The translations under genes were made by a program, and so were the position numbers. This document shows positions 1 to 14,212 of a DNA stretch of 64,000 nucleotides, piece after piece. Where the stretch lies: NCBI RefSeq assembly GCF_964355755.1, contig NC_092670.1:6163001-6227000 (forward strand). The letters are read 5' to 3'. Numbering within the stretch: position 1 is the stretch's first letter; each line of letters starts with the position of its first letter. This DNA comes from Antedon mediterranea. Its lineage: Eukaryota > Echinodermata > Crinoidea > Comatulida > Antedonidae. The notes beneath the pieces were generated by a model. That model worked only from the letters and a program-made list of their open reading frames with translations. It was not told the DNA's origin and did no database searches.

Positions 1-2344
1 TATTATTGCATGTTCGTTTACTATACCCATTTGTATATTGTAACTCTGTCGTGGTTTTTGAATTTTTACCCACCGTTTTTATTCCTGTTATTTTTTTGGT
101 GTTTTAATTAAAATCAGCATTCAGGCATTTTAGTAGGCCTACTCTTCCATCTGTTATCTAGTGTTGTTCATTTACCATTATTATAGTAGTAATATTAAAT
201 TTTTGCATGTACACATGTAGATTTTATTTTTAAATATATATTTAGGTGTCAGTAAGATAACAATTTTTAAAAAATATCATTTTTTCAATCATTTTCAATG
301 TTTGTTTTAATCATCATCATTGTTATATCTCTATTCGAAACAGAGCTTTTTAAAATCATTATTTTGCATTTGTTTTAGTATACTGTACGTCTCCCAATAC
401 CAAACCCATGGGCTGATCAAATATGTTTGGTTTTCCATAAATTCTGGAAATCTTTTCAAAAACTTAGTCTTAATGAGTTTGTATCAGGAAAGGTGACTGT
501 ATTAATTTACATTAATATTGAGATCTACAAAACTTCCTGCTTTAAGTAGTCTGTAACTATCAATATCATTTGACTGTTTTAGGAAAAATTATTGGAAAAC
601 CATAATTATCATTAACTATTGCTACTAATAAATCTCTCAAATTTCATCGAATAGATTACTAGCCCAACTAATTTGTGAGCTTTATTCTTTATCATTTAAG
701 AAAATGGTTAAGTTACCTTTTCCCTCCAATTACCGTCACAGTTCATGTTCTTCCCACATTTTACATCTTTCCATCACACATATTATTATTTCTAACCTCA
801 GTCTGCACATAATTTTATTTTGGTTTTTATTTTAATCACATTATTTTATTTTTTCCTGCACTTTAACCTTTACACCTAAGGTCGAAGGCACACATGGAGT
901 TCCAAGATGATGCGAAACTTGTTTCGTTGTTATCCACGTAGTAAACCTTGGTGGCTACATGATCTACGTGAGAAATTACAAATTAAATGAATTTTGCATT
1001 CGAACTGGTTCTTCTTTTTCTTGCTCTTGATTGCTTCTTTTGCATCTTTAATTTGTACGTCCTCATTTCCTTAATAAATTATAATTAGTTTTGATGACCC
1101 TGATATTTTTTTGATACTTTCAAAATTCATCAAGAAATTGAAATTGAATTGGCAAAATATAATAATAGTAATAATATGAATAGATAACCTTATATAAACC
1201 ATCAGTAGTCCTACTTTATGTGTATGATACTAAAAATCATTCAAAAAATTGAAAATTACTTTAAATAAAGTTGATTAGAAATTAAAAGTACTGTATATAT
1301 TTAAATTCTATCTTACCTGAAATAAAATTGTCTTTCTCATGCATCAATGATTCCTTCCCTTTATGTTGTGTGAATAATTGATCATTCATTATTGATTATT
1401 TATTATCTAGTTAATTTTTTTTACTTTCTTGTATTTTAATTTTTTTTTTTTTCATTTTTTATATTTATGTTTTCAGTTGGATTGTAGTAGTTGAGTCACT
1501 TTATAAATTAAATGTTTTGTAGCATGTTGTGTGCACAACAATACAGTATTTATGTTTCCTCATAAAGTTAGTACAAAATGTGTATTTAAAATTTAAAACA
1601 GGTATTATGTTATATGTATGAATGAATCAAAGCCAATAGTAGAAACTACTCTGTTTTGTCATAAAGTAATGTTGTTTTCCGCTATTTTAAAATTCTGTTT
1701 GTGTTTACAATTATCTGACTTGTCAAACTTTCAAACTTGTCATTGTGTTTCTGTACATTTTGTTTTACATATTTATTGTTATATAATTGTATTTTTATTT
1801 ATTAAATGTGATAAACCTTACAATTCAAATGTTTTGGTATCATAATTAGTTTAGTTATATCATGTGACTAATATAAACCATACTGATTGGTCATTTTCAT
1901 TTAGTTTAAGTCAATATTTTTATCATCAAATAAGTCTTTTCACTTATCAATCATATCCAAGATTTGTTTTTACATGATGGAAAATTCCAATACTTGTTTT
2001 ATGACTACTAAAATGACCATATCCGAAAAAGAGCTTTCGGCTTTCTGCATATTCCTTGTGGTTTATGATTAAAACTTTGAAAAGGCTTTAATACATTGAT
2101 TTAAATAAAGAGAGCTTTGTCTCAAACTTGACCAATGCATGATAATGGTGATGGGTAAAAAGAGGGCAGCAGTCAAGTATTAAATATGATTTTGCCTGCT
2201 TTGCACACAAACAACATCCGTTATACATACTTTTTTTTTAGTATCTTTACTTTTCAAGATAAAGAGATTTTTATTATTCTATTTATTTATTTTACTATTC
2301 AAAGAAATAATGTATTGTTTAAAAATGTTATCTTCGTTTTTTAG
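1..2344. other. intronic sequence, probably of the myosin gene
   Basis: AT-rich sequence with homopolymer runs and no stretch that reads as a conserved protein on either strand. The first recognisable exon at 2345 opens with a split codon (two bases of a glycine codon), so a donor must lie upstream, either here or outside the window. The only longer open frame (1618-1845) is low-complexity and looks like chance. Nothing else supported. Confidence 0.5.
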
Positions 2345-5300
2345 GCACATGGAAATTTACTATACACAGTAGACGTTATTCGTACAATCTGTTCACACCT
2401 TCGAATGACGAAGCTTGGAAATGGACTTACGCAATTCAAGAAGTCATCGACAGTAAGCCACCGATTGAAACGCCCTCTCAGATTCTGATCAAAGAATTAA
2501 GGGTGAGATATTTTTAAACATTTAAAACAATTTTTTTTTTTCATTTTTACTGAGGTTAAAATTCAATTTTTGATGATGTTCAAAGATATACCTTCATTCA
2601 ACAAACTTTTTAAACTGGTAAGAAAAAATAAGGAAACATATTTACATAAAAGAATTTTGTTCCGGTTTAAGGAGTGTTCTATATGTATTTTAGATTTGTT
2701 CTTATATTTTGAGCTTTAATTCTTCAACTACATTAATGTATAGCACTTGAAATTAGAAAAATTTTTACAATTTAGAAACTTGTTTTAAAAAAGAACGATT
2801 TTTTTATTCAACTTTATTTACCCACAGAGACTTAACTTAAAAATCAACTTTAAACAATCTTAAAATATTATGCACAGCATAAACATTTTAAAAAGCATAT
2901 ACGATTAGTGACTTTCCTCTCTCAACAGATGAGTACTGTAAGTCAGATTATTATAACATTCCCATGAATATATAGCTCTTTTTAATATTATTACTGTACT
3001 TATTTTTTTTCTAATACAGGAAGCCAGTTTAAATGGTTATAATGACGAAATAGATAAGATTTACAAGTTAAACCCAATCCTACGAAATGTACCTTACATG
3101 TTGAAATCACCACTTCTTCCACTGCCCTATGGACAGATTATGAGTTCAAGTAAGTAATGTTAATTAAAGCGCTCAGAAAAAAAACATTCTCATCCTGAGG
3201 ACGATCAAAGTATATTGATGGAAATGTTGAGAAACTCAACAGTTCTTTTCAGAACTGTACGTGGTATACCACAAACTTTATATCAACAACCTAATGAAAT
3301 AGTTGCAAAAGGGGAAGGATTACTAAAATCCAACTCTATAAAATGGCATGACCAGCAACACATAAACAATTACATTTCTAAAAATAGGAACGCCAATATA
3401 TAAATACTATACTTTGGTAATATTGAGATGAATGTGTTTTCATATAAATTTAATGGAAATATTGTGTCTATTATACATGTACTTATTAAATAAATGTTTA
3501 TTGATAACGTTTTTTAGATTTAGACAAAGGTTATACCACATTGCAAGATGAAGCAGTCAAGATATTTAACGTATTACAGGGGTCTGAGCAATTACCAGAT
3601 CCAATGCCAGTGATACAGGTAGGAACATCAATGTCGTCATGTTATTAATAATAATATTATCTCCAGCATATACAGTATATATCATGTTAACTGTATATAA
3701 ACACAATAGTGACAGAATAAATTCTAAACCGCTTGGTGATATACTGAAAATATATTATTAAGCCTATATCAACATCACCATAATCATCCGCAATATTATC
3801 AATATCATCAATTATATTATCATCAAAATTACAACACACAAGATAAATTATTAACATCACCATAATCATTAACAATGTTATCAATATTATCAATAATCTT
3901 ATTTTAATCCTCATCATTAAAATAGATTAACATAATCATCAATTTCCTCATCAATAAAGTATTCATTTTTCATTCATTATCATCACAGGGTATTCTCCAA
4001 ACATGTCAAGATCTAAAACCACTTCAAGATGAGGTATACTGCCAACTGGTGAAGCAGACCACATGGGTGAAGGATGCAGACAACCTGAACAATCTACGCA
4101 ATTGGCAGATCCTCTGTTGCATGTGCTGCACGTTCATTCCATCCAGAAGCATCCTCAGATATGTCCGTTTCCACATCAAACGGTAAGAGCCAACTTAGCA
4201 CAATGTTGTTTATACAAATGCTTAAGCATTAAGGTATTGAATATATACAGGGTTGTAGCAACCAGTACAGCCTGACCACTTTTCACAGAGGCCTTTGACA
4301 ACCCAGTGGCTTGAACAAAGATTGTTTCCTTTCTTCTTACTTTCTTGTGTCTCACTGATATATTGGATATCTATATGAAATATATTGAAATAATCACAGA
4401 AAATTCTTAAAAAATCATAAATTTCAAATTAGTAGTAGTGTAAAATAAAACTTGTATTGATGATTTTTGTTTTGTTTTGTAGACAAGTAGAATTGTCACC
4501 CAAGACTCAAATGGCTGCATATGCCGGCTATGCACTTGAAGCTCTGAAAAGAACAAGAACTAGAGAATTTGTGCCTTCCAGAGATGAAATTATTGCAATA
4601 TTGGTAAGAAAATTACATTATACTTTGTACCTAATAGTTGTGGTCCCTGCAAAGCTAAGGTTTCTCACTCAACAGACTTATTTCAAATAAGTTTTATCAT
4701 AGAGTTGATTTTCGGTAGTATAATATAAAAAAAAAAATTTTCTTTTCTTTTCTAAATTTGACAACATACAGTACTATTTGAAATGCTTTTTTGTAGGGTC
4801 GACGAGATATGAATGCTACAGTGTTTTGTCACGGCGGAGGATCATGTCAAATATCAATCAACTCTTCAACTACAGCAGGGCAGGTAAGATGTATAAAGGT
4901 CAAAGGTGAGGGAGTTGAAACCGATGATAAAAATAAGCAATCTAATAAGCATATTAATCAGATACTTTAATTATGACTATAATTTTTATGTGTTTAAATT
5001 TTAAATGTAAATATGTATAATTATGTTTGTATGATGTAGTATGTTTAAGTGGATATTAGCCCTTGATGGCATTTGCAGCAATAAAGAAATTGAATTGAAT
5101 TGAATTTAATAATAAACAATGTATTTTTTTAGGTTATTCATACGTTGGTAAAAGGTATGAATCTAGATTCATGTTACAATCGTTTTTCACTTTACGAGAA
5201 GAGCGGTCTTGTCGAAAAAGCAATAGACGATAGATCAGTTGTTGCAGACATACTAGCGAAATTTGAAAGGTTAGTATTTAGAAATAAACAATTTGAATAG

Positions 5301-8300
5301 CAATTGAGTTTGAATAAACATATAGGTTATAAACTTTAAAAAAAACATGGTGAAAAGTAACTCTGAGGCAACCACATCCAGTATATTTTTAATCAATCAA
5401 CTTATTTCTTTTCCATCTTAGAAGCCAAACATGTGTCACAGAAAAAGGCTTATTGTTGCACTACAAAACCTTTTTTTTTTTTTCACTACAAAACTTGTTC
5501 CTAGTGGAAAAAATTCATGCAAATTGTTGATTTTTTTGTTTGTTGAAAACACTTTTATTCACCAATAAGAAGCCAGATTATTATAAATGTTGGTGCAAAT
5601 GTTACATATTAAACAAGATATTTTAACATCCAAAGTTAAATTGTTAGATTTGTGTTTTTTAGCCTAAATGCACAAAATGATGATGGAAATAAAGATTCAA
5701 GGTATATCAGCATGTAATTTAATGCATCTTGGAAACAGATTTAAAAAATAACTAAAATTGAAAACTTATTGATAATTTTGTTACCATACTCGCATACATT
5801 AAAGGTATATTTTCCTCTTGAAAAAAATAGGCTAATTTAATGTCACAAAAATATTCATTTGAAATTTCTTTACCTGATAAAACCATAATTTAAAGGAAAA
5901 ACTGGAAGCCAATTGTCTAAACTAACTTTTTATTTACTGTTATTTTTATAATATTTCTACAAAATGGGTTATTAAAGGATTTAAATTGTTTTTATTCATC
6001 TTTATTTTTCAAAAATCTTTGGAAACCTAAAAGTATCATTTTAATTTTGGTTCCTGTAATTAATATATTTTACAATAAGGTTTTATCAACGTACTAAAAT
6101 TTCCAATGCTTTTTGTGCGAGTATGGCAATTTGTTTTATCCTAACCTTTTTATCCGACTAAATTTTTAAATGACAGGAAGTGGATTGTGTTTAATTAGCA
6201 GATAATTCATCATGGACTTGATAATAATCATCATTATAACATTATTGCCTTAAGATTGGTTTCATAATTAGAATAAAGACTGTAGTGTTTAGTGTGGGTC
6301 TAAATATCATTAACCCACCCTGCTGAACTTAATCACCAATCCCAGATATATCCTGCTTTAATATTCAATACCTCTACAGATATTACTATACATTAATGCA
6401 CAGAACATAAAAATACTAGGGTGTATGCAAACTTGCTATTAATTAATTAATTAATTAACACAACGATTCAGATGCATTGTAGCATTGTAATTCAAACATA
6501 TTCTACTGTTTTATTTGAACCACTTAAGATACATTTTTAATTGTCTCTTTTCAATAAAAGATGTTTAATCAGAGACTACTTTTATGGGCCACAGATAAAC
6601 AGATTAAAATCAACTCGCCAATTTGGTTTTATTTATTTTTTTCAATTTTCTTTTGGTCTTTAAAATGCTTTTCAACATATCCATTCATTGTTTTAAATAC
6701 ACTCATTTTCAGGGCAGTGTTGTAATTGTTAATCCAATCCACATGAACGCTTACCTATTATCGTAGGTAGTTTGCAAAGCATGACATAATTATTAACATA
6801 ATTTCCCATAATGCATCTTGTAAGCTACATTTTTCTGTAGATGAACCATTTTTTTCATCAGCTCCTGTGAATAGATAATAAATACAAAATAATAACTAGA
6901 TGATGAAATAAAAAAAAAATAAATAACTAGGCCTAGGTGTGAAAATTTAAATTTAGCAATGTTTTGTTTGTGGGTTGCTGTGTTCCATTGAAAAACTACC
7001 AAAACTATCTAACATTTGATCATAGATATAATATAGGATACATAAATCTAATTACAGAGGATAAACCTATTATTATTATTATTTTTTTATTATAATTTAT
7101 GTTCACTTTAGGTTTCGGGCTCGTGGTCTCAGTGACCGAGGAAAACCTTGGCAGCTATTCTTCAAACTTTTCTGTTTTCTCGATACTCAGAGTGTCAAGC
7201 CAGATAGCATTGAATACAGTTTTCTTTTTGAGCAGGTAAAAAATACATTGTTATATTTTCTTTTCTTATCTGCCAAAATTATATTTAAATCTTTACATTT
7301 GTGTACAAAACAAAAACAAAATTCCCGAACTCTTCTTTAAGCTTGGATGATTCAGAAATTGTCATTGTTGACTAAACATTAAATGCCTATATCAACATTC
7401 ATTGCAGTAGTTGAGTGGTTATGACACTTGACTAACATATAGAAAGACCTGGGTTCAATTCCGATTAGAATAACTCCTAGTCCACTCAGCTGAATATCTG
7501 GTTGAAAAATTTGGCACAGTTCCCTTACGTTCAGAATGAATACGTGACTCTACCATCAGTATTATTATTTTGTTCAATTTGTTAAAAATAAGCATGTGTT
7601 TGCTATGTACATGATATGTTGTTTTTGTTGTATACAAATATGGTATTCACCCAATGTTCAAACACTTTCAGTTTCAATAATTTTAGGTAACTGAGTTTGA
7701 TCTTGTGTATACAATTTTTGTATGAGCAGCCGAGTGGTTAGGACACCTGACTGTCATACAAAGAGACCAGGGGTTCAATTCTTGACAACTCCCAGTCCAC
7801 TCAGCTGTAAATGAGTACCTGGTTGAAAATACTAGAATGAATACAGAACTCACCTTTACCTTTACTTTTTCAGGCGCATGAGGAGGTAATCAGAGGTAAA
7901 TTCCCAGCCACAGATGAACAACTCATACACCTATCAGCTCTCAGAATGCAGTTTGACAAAGGAGACTATGTTCACGGTGACTGGATGTAAGTTATTATTG
8001 TTTAAATAGGTTTGCATGTCGAGGAAATTAATGCTTGCAGTACATCATTTGATTCCTAAAATACAATCACTACCTTGAAATTATTCTTTTTTCCAAACCG
8101 ATAATTAGTAAAAACTAACCTTGACAGTTTCGCTGTCCTGATCGGACAGCTTCTTCAGAAATAAAAACAGAAACTGTCAAGGTTAGTTTTTACTAATTAT
8201 TGGTTTGGAAAAAAGAATAATTTCAATATACGTATACCTACAAACCAGATGAACATTTTCAATCAATCACTACCTTGATTAATCACTATTATATCAGGAA

Positions 8301-10226
8301 AGTTGAACAAAGTTTAACCTTGTCTGCAACAAATCTTAACCACTGGCCAATCAAAACACTGAGTTTATCAGTGGAATATTTAGGATGTTGCACAATCCTT
8401 CAATGTGTTCTGCGCAGCCAGTGCAAGGAAAATCTACAAGGGTTTCCATGTAATTGCCACCAAATATCACCTGACTACATCTATCACTGTCACGCAGATG
8501 CAATATAGCGATTATTACATTCAGAAAACAGGTTAATATAATGCAAATAATCTATTATAGAAGAAGTCAGTAGATATAATGTGTATTGTACATGAATAAT
8601 AATGTTTGTTTTATTATTACAAGAAGTAAACAGTATGTTTTGTTTTTTTTAGAAATGACTTAACTGAAGTATACCCAGTAGACAGGTTAAAAGTTAAACC
8701 CAAGGAGGATAATGATTTTGGTTTCCAACAAAGAGATCGAAAAGACACATTTATTTCGGTAATAATATGGTACTAGTTTGCACAGTTTGGCATCTATAAT
8801 TTTAAAAACACATAATGTAATGTATTGTACTGAGTGTTGAGTTCTTATCGCAGCATTCCAACAAATGGATCATTGCTCATTGCACTGTGGATGTTACACT
8901 TTTCAAATACATGGTTTTCTTCTAATAAGGATAACCTAATGACATTGCAGGCACTCTCTCATTTGTCCACAACTGGGTGAGCTAGAGCACAGCAGGATAA
9001 CCTTTGAAAGATGTACTAGGTTCTTTAAAGTGCACATTTCGTACAAAGTGTGAATGAATTTGAAGAACTTGTACTGTGCTGTCAATCTCTTATTGTTATA
9101 TTGTTTTTAATAGGGCACTTTAAGAGGAATTGGTGAGAAGACATTAAAACGTTTGCAGAAGTCTGCTTCTGATGATAACATCTTGGAGTCTGTTTACAGG
9201 GACGACGTATCTGCAACTATTACAGCAATTATAGATAAATGGAGAACATTAAAGGTACTTTTTTGGTAAAACTTACCTATAATACATATTGTAATCATTA
9301 CAAATATTATTCTTTATCCATTCTTTATCTGCATTATCATCACAATCATTCGTTTGTCTATCAGGGTACAAGTGCTGAACGCGCCCAGAATATCTACATG
9401 AGTTTTATGCGATCTTGGAAGTACTTTGGCTCTCGATTGTTTGAGGTTGAATGTCATGACGGCCGACAGGCGTATCCAAAGAGTATCTGGTTATCAGTGA
9501 ATAAAAGCATGGTAGCAGTGCATAAGATTAATGATCCTAACCCATTAGATGAGTTCCCATATGAAAAGTAAGTGATAACTAGTTTATTGCAGTCAAATCT
9601 CCCAATACTGTGAAATGTCTGAAACCTGGAATCTTTCCCCAAAATCAGAAGTTTCTTGAGGTCTAAGAGGTCCCAAATTCCTTACAAACACATTCAGATT
9701 ACCAGACATATAATTAGCCCAGCCAAAGGTATTAGGAGAGTTAACTTTGATTGACTGTGATTTTTGGAGGAAGGTAACAGCTGTGGTGATGGCAACTATC
9801 ATAATGATTTTGATAGAGTGATAATGAGGTTGATGATATAAACTTCGTTTTAAGCTCACCTGCTATGCTTAAATAATGCATGTCTGGTCTTTTGCCATCA
9901 TTTCTAAATTTCTTTACTGGTATTTTACATAATTTTTAGAATTCTGTCATTTGGTGCACCAATTCCAAATGAATACAAAATTATTGTTGAAGGAAGGAGG
10001 TCAGAGTTGACGTTTGACACAACTGAAGTAAGTGTTTTTAGTTTTTAAAACTTTGATAGCTATGTTTTTCATTATACTGTATACATTTTTTTTGTGAAAA
10101 ATTTTTATGAGGTCCCTTTTTTAAAATTATGCAAACAAACTTGCTTTACAGGTTTTTGAAATAGCCAAACTCATGAAAGCCTACATCAATGAAATAGTTA
10201 AAAAGAGGAATATGATTCCAGCATAG
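2345..10226 (+). CDS. MYO10: unconventional myosin X-like, C-terminal part (PH end, MyTH4, FERM)
   Basis: Actin motor whose tail binds phosphoinositides, microtubules and integrin/netrin receptor tails in filopodia (family knowledge). Fourteen exons: 2345-2502, 3020-3149, 3518-3618, 3989-4182, 4483-4603, 4797-4883, 5133-5269, 7112-7235, 7874-7986, 8653-8758, 9114-9254, 9365-9567, 9940-10027, 10152-10226; all have AG/GT borders and matching phases, giving about 592 residues. The first exon reads as the end of a PH domain (RRYSYNLFT, then DEAWKWTYAIQEVID). Residues ~54-220 are MyTH4 (LPLPYGQIMSS, LQDEVYCQLVKQT, NWQILCCMC, RYVRFHIKR). Residues ~235-585 are FERM (GKPWQLFFKLFCFLDT, ERAQNIYMSFMRSWKYFGS, KSIWLSVNKSMVAVH). 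Domain order PH-MyTH4-FERM separates it from myosin VII/XV. Motor, IQ and first PH exons lie outside the window. Stop is tag at 10224-10226. Confidence 0.93.
5040..5107 (+). mobile_element. LINE 3' tail remnant
   Basis: Short intronic segment ending in tgcagcaataaagaaattg followed by an (AATTG)n run, the usual form of a CR1/L2-type LINE 3' end. No coding part is visible. A similar (GAATT) tail sits near 16565-16580. Confidence 0.4.
7395..7545 (+). mobile_element. tRNA-derived SINE, copy 1
   Basis: tRNA-like head with A-box-like gttgagtggtta and B box ggttcaattcc about 45 bases on, then the body phrase gtccactcagctg and ctggttgaaaa. The same order recurs 330 bases downstream, so both are members of one family in a single intron of the myosin gene. 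The head does not fold as a functional tRNA by eye. Confidence 0.65.
7722..7860 (+). mobile_element. tRNA-derived SINE, copy 2
   Basis: Head agcagccgagtggttaggac (A box) and ggttcaattc (B box), followed by cagtccactcagctg and acctggttgaaaatac, matching the copy at 7395-7545. Lies just upstream of the acceptor of the myosin exon at 7874. Confidence 0.65.
8075..8226. repeat. fold-back inverted repeat
   Basis: Arms 8075-8130 and 8171-8226 are reverse complements at 55 of 56 positions, around a 40-base loop with its own palindrome gctgtcctgatcggacagc. On the minus strand the loop reads ctgaagaa, stem, gaaac, a hammerhead-like arrangement with one extra base. Lies in a myosin intron. Confidence 0.8.
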
Positions 10227-12050
10227 AAAAAGAAGTTACACCAGTTTAGAGATTGCAGCAATTACACCAGCCTAGAAATAGTAAGAAAATCAGCCTAGGT
10301 AGCAGTAACACCAACTGAAAGACACATGATCCAGTAATATTAGTACTGATGTTCCAGAAACACCAGCCTAGAAGTAGCAGCTGTACTAGCCTAGAGATAG
10401 AAGAAACAACAGTTTAAAGACTGCAATAATGCCAGCCAGTGACAGCCTAGAAAGTACAGTAACACGAGCCTAGTGTGCAGGGATGGTCACTGGTAAAATC
10501 ACCAGAGATGCAGAATTAGTACCTGCTTATAGATCATGATGACATCACCTTATAGTTTTTTCAGTTTCAAGGTGTAAGCAAACTTAAAACTTTGCTGTCT
10601 TAACTCTACTGTATGCAGTGAAGTAACATAGTTTAATTGTGTTATAATACAATACACTGCAGCCTACAATAAGGTGGTTTTAACTTTTACTAATTTATAC
10701 TAACAATTATATAGACTATGTTCATATTAGTTGATTTGGGTTTATCAGAATTTTGAGTGGTCACCTGTGAGTAGATCGTTGTAATTTATTCCTTTAATAC
10801 AAAGTTGTAAAAACAGTATATAAATAGCGATGACATCATGACAACCAGGGGTAGAGCTAATCAATGGGTTTATGGTAAAATCACTTTAGCAACTGTTGAT
10901 GTATCAGACATCAAACCACTCTGGGCATAGTCATAATGCCACTAGTGTAAAGGAAGCAGCCCATCTGTTTTGGTGATGGTACAAATTTGATATGTGGGAC
11001 CAGCCAAATGTAAGGGTACTGCTGCATTATGGGATCATCTATTCTGTAGTTATGGCATAAAATGTGATGCCGGCCACCCAAGTATTAATGATGACGTGTT
11101 ATTTAGTGGTGCCATCCAGAACCACCCAAAAGATAGTGTAATCATACCATCTAAGTGGCATTAATGAAGGCTATTATTTTCAACTGCTATTTTAAACTGA
11201 ATACAAAATGGCCATCATCACCAAATATCCACTTTAGTATTGGACAATTTTATCTAGAAAACAAATGAGTTAATTATGGCACACTGGAAGTACACATGAT
11301 GCCAATACAGGTTGCTTGTTCGAGTCCCTACCATCTATATAAAATTCTCATTTAATTGAATAAAAATATTTAATATTATTTCAATTGATAGATTAAAATT
11401 GTACTATTTTATTAATTATTGTATTTTCCCAAAGTGTTGCGTAGATCTTCCTTGTGTAGGCTTTAGTAAGATATGTACAGACATGATTTATTAGCTAAGA
11501 TGTTCGATGATAATATAGAAAGAAATAAGATTTCTATGACGTTGTGGTGCCTTTTTATAAAGATTTAGTTATTATTATGTAAGTTTAAATTTGTTTGTAC
11601 ACATAGCATCTTCATAAATACAGTAAGTTATCTTAATGTTTGATCTGTTCACACGGTAAATACAAACTGAAGAATAGTGCTGTACCAAATAATTTGCATT
11701 GTTAATCTTTTTGTATTATTATTGTTAATCATTTATTTGTTTATAAATTACATTTACATAAACATTTATTTTAAAATTTTATATTTTATTTATCTCCAAG
11801 TTCGAATTATTACACAATCCTAATTCATAGAAATGTATTATTTTTATATATTGCATATTATCATTGGACAGAATTCAGAATATTTCTATTTTTGTGTGTA
11901 TACATTACATTTACGTAAACCTTTATTTAAAATTTTATATTTTATTTATCTCCTCGTTAGAATGATTACAAAATCCTAAACATTTATTATTTTGATGATA
12001 TATTGCATAGTTTCATTGTTTAAATAAACAAGTCATGTTTATTTATAGTA
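10227..12050 (+). other. probable 3' UTR and downstream of the myosin gene
   Basis: No coding signal. 10235-10480 holds about seven degenerate copies of a phrase like acaccagcctagaaatag, a decayed minisatellite. Several AATAAA-type hexamers occur, the clearest near 12020, so the transcript may end about there. The real end cannot be fixed from sequence. Confidence 0.4.
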
Positions 12051-14170
12051 GTATCAAACACTAATTTATTGAGGCCTACAAAAACCTGTGAATTATATGT
12101 AGTAAAGATATAGTGAATGTGTTATATATGGTAAAGGTGAAAGAAAGGTTTAAAATGTTTATTTTTAAACTATGGGTTTTGAAAAGTTTATAGACATAAT
12201 ATGCTATTCTTCTCAAGTTTATACTTAACCAAAAAAATATATACTAATTCCTTTACATTTTGTAAATTCAATATTGTGAAAAATATAAGTGATGTGATAT
12301 ATATGTGAAAGTAATTGCAAAGGTATACAAGTTATATAAAATGTTTACGTAGGCCTAAAGGTAAAATTTAAATTGGAAATATTGAACTTACTGAATCAAC
12401 AAGAGAATACCCAGATTTTTTTTTGTAGCTAAAATTCTCGATGCTTTTGCGTCTTACCCCGGATCTTGAATGTCTCACATTGTGGGTCCTGACGTGTCGC
12501 GAAAATACATATTTTACCTTAATCTTATATTTTATATAAATATTGGCTGATTTCGTGATTATATTACAAACATTTTTCGAGTGGAAGTGAGTGCATTTTT
12601 GCTTCATATATAAAGAAATATTTCTGTTCCTCACGTGTCACACGCGTGTCTTACCCGTGGTTAGAATATCGGCAATATCATTCAATTGAAATTCATTATA
12701 CTTTTTCTACTATAAAGAAAATTGTTGAGCGTTTCCGAAAGTCAGATTATGACAATGTCAGCGTATTTTAGGAAATAGTTAAGGTTGCCTGTTTCGAGCG
12801 GTGCTTAATTACATTTCAACGAGCGAGGACAAAAATGCTAAAATAACACAAATATAAACTAAACTAATTTTAGTTATTGTATATGTTATCCACTTGCCAC
12901 GAATAATGCTGTTGTAAAATAGAAAAGTTCATCAAGAAATGTTTCAAGATATAGGCCTAGCAATTAGCATGATAATTAAATTATAATATACTCCAACGTT
13001 AAACTTTTAAACCGTTATTTTCAAAACATTTTTTCCTAAAAATCACACGAATATATAATGTACAAGATATATCTTTGCTAATGTGTAAATCTTGTACATA
13101 TAAGTAAATCTTCTATTTGGTAACCGATTTGTTACCATATCCGATATTTTTTTTTACAGTTTTAATGCCATCCAATCAGGTATTAGTAACGTATTAATTA
13201 GCTTTAATAATTACTAATTTTGATTTAATTTAGAGTTTTACTTCTCTGACTGATAAGAATGATTTTATACACTTGCTTACATAAATTATTTGGTTAAAAT
13301 ATTAAGATTTTATAATAAAATTAAGCTTATTATAAAATTGTTCAATGAGTGATAGTTATAAAAGAAGAGATAATTTTGTAAATATTTCATATTTTTTGTA
13401 AAAAAAAAACTTAAACGAAACTAACATAGTTTAAGTATTTGTCAAAGTATAGATGTTAGGATTATAAAGAGTCATGCGCAAACAAATTACAATGATAACG
13501 CTATAAATTGCATAATATAATATTCTTTCTTCTGTTATGCGTTTTACTATGAACGTGTTGCATCATTTTCGTTATGCAGGCGCCGACAGAACTACCTCCG
13601 CCGCTTTAGTACGACTTTAAAATCAAACTGTTGGTTCGTTTTACCATATTTACATTTGTTTTGATTGTACTGCCGACCTAGTACATTTACTATTAAATGA
13701 AATATCAATTGAAATGGTTGTTATTATTCTGATTAATGGATAGTAATGTTGCATTTTATGATAACATGTATTAGTACCGGTAGTATACGACACTGGTTTC
13801 AACTGGTCAAATCTACCTGAAGGACAATACACTTAGTTATCTGCAATCAATTGCAGATATGGCTTCAACTTACCAAGCCTAACTGGAATTAAAAAATAAT
13901 CTAGTTTTAACTTTATTTTTGTCTGTGTCACCAGACCATAAAATCATAATAAACTGTTTTAAATTTACTTTCCACCTACAAATCCTTATAATAAATCCTA
14001 ATAAATTAATAAAATAATATATTTCCGGACAATGTAGTAATATAAATTAACATTAAAATGAATTATTATTAATAGCAGAGGAATTTGGTAGTATTAAGAG
14101 GCAGGTCCATCCATCCATTTAACCTTTCTTTGGGGCAAAATAAACAAGTATCGCAACATTATTTTAAGTC
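12051..14170. other. intergenic, no gene seen
   Basis: AT-rich DNA without a conserved reading frame on either strand. Open frames at 12368-12634 and 13650-13832 (minus) have no recognisable motif and no splice context. Nothing further supported. Confidence 0.5.
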
Positions 14171-14175
14171 CTATT

Positions 14176-14179
<4 letters not shown>

Positions 14180-14212
<33 letters not shown>

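Noticed and set aside
1618-1845. 75-codon open frame in the 5' part of the window
   Set aside because: Low-complexity, no motif, no codon bias, and inside what is best read as an intron.
3215-3403. 62-codon frame in a myosin intron
   Set aside because: Starts in repeat-like text (cctgaggacgatcaaagtatattgat) shared with 30527; no conserved domain and no splice continuity with neighbours.
7395-7470. tRNA genes at the SINE heads
   Set aside because: A and B boxes are present but there is no acceptor-stem complementarity, and the same body follows each copy.
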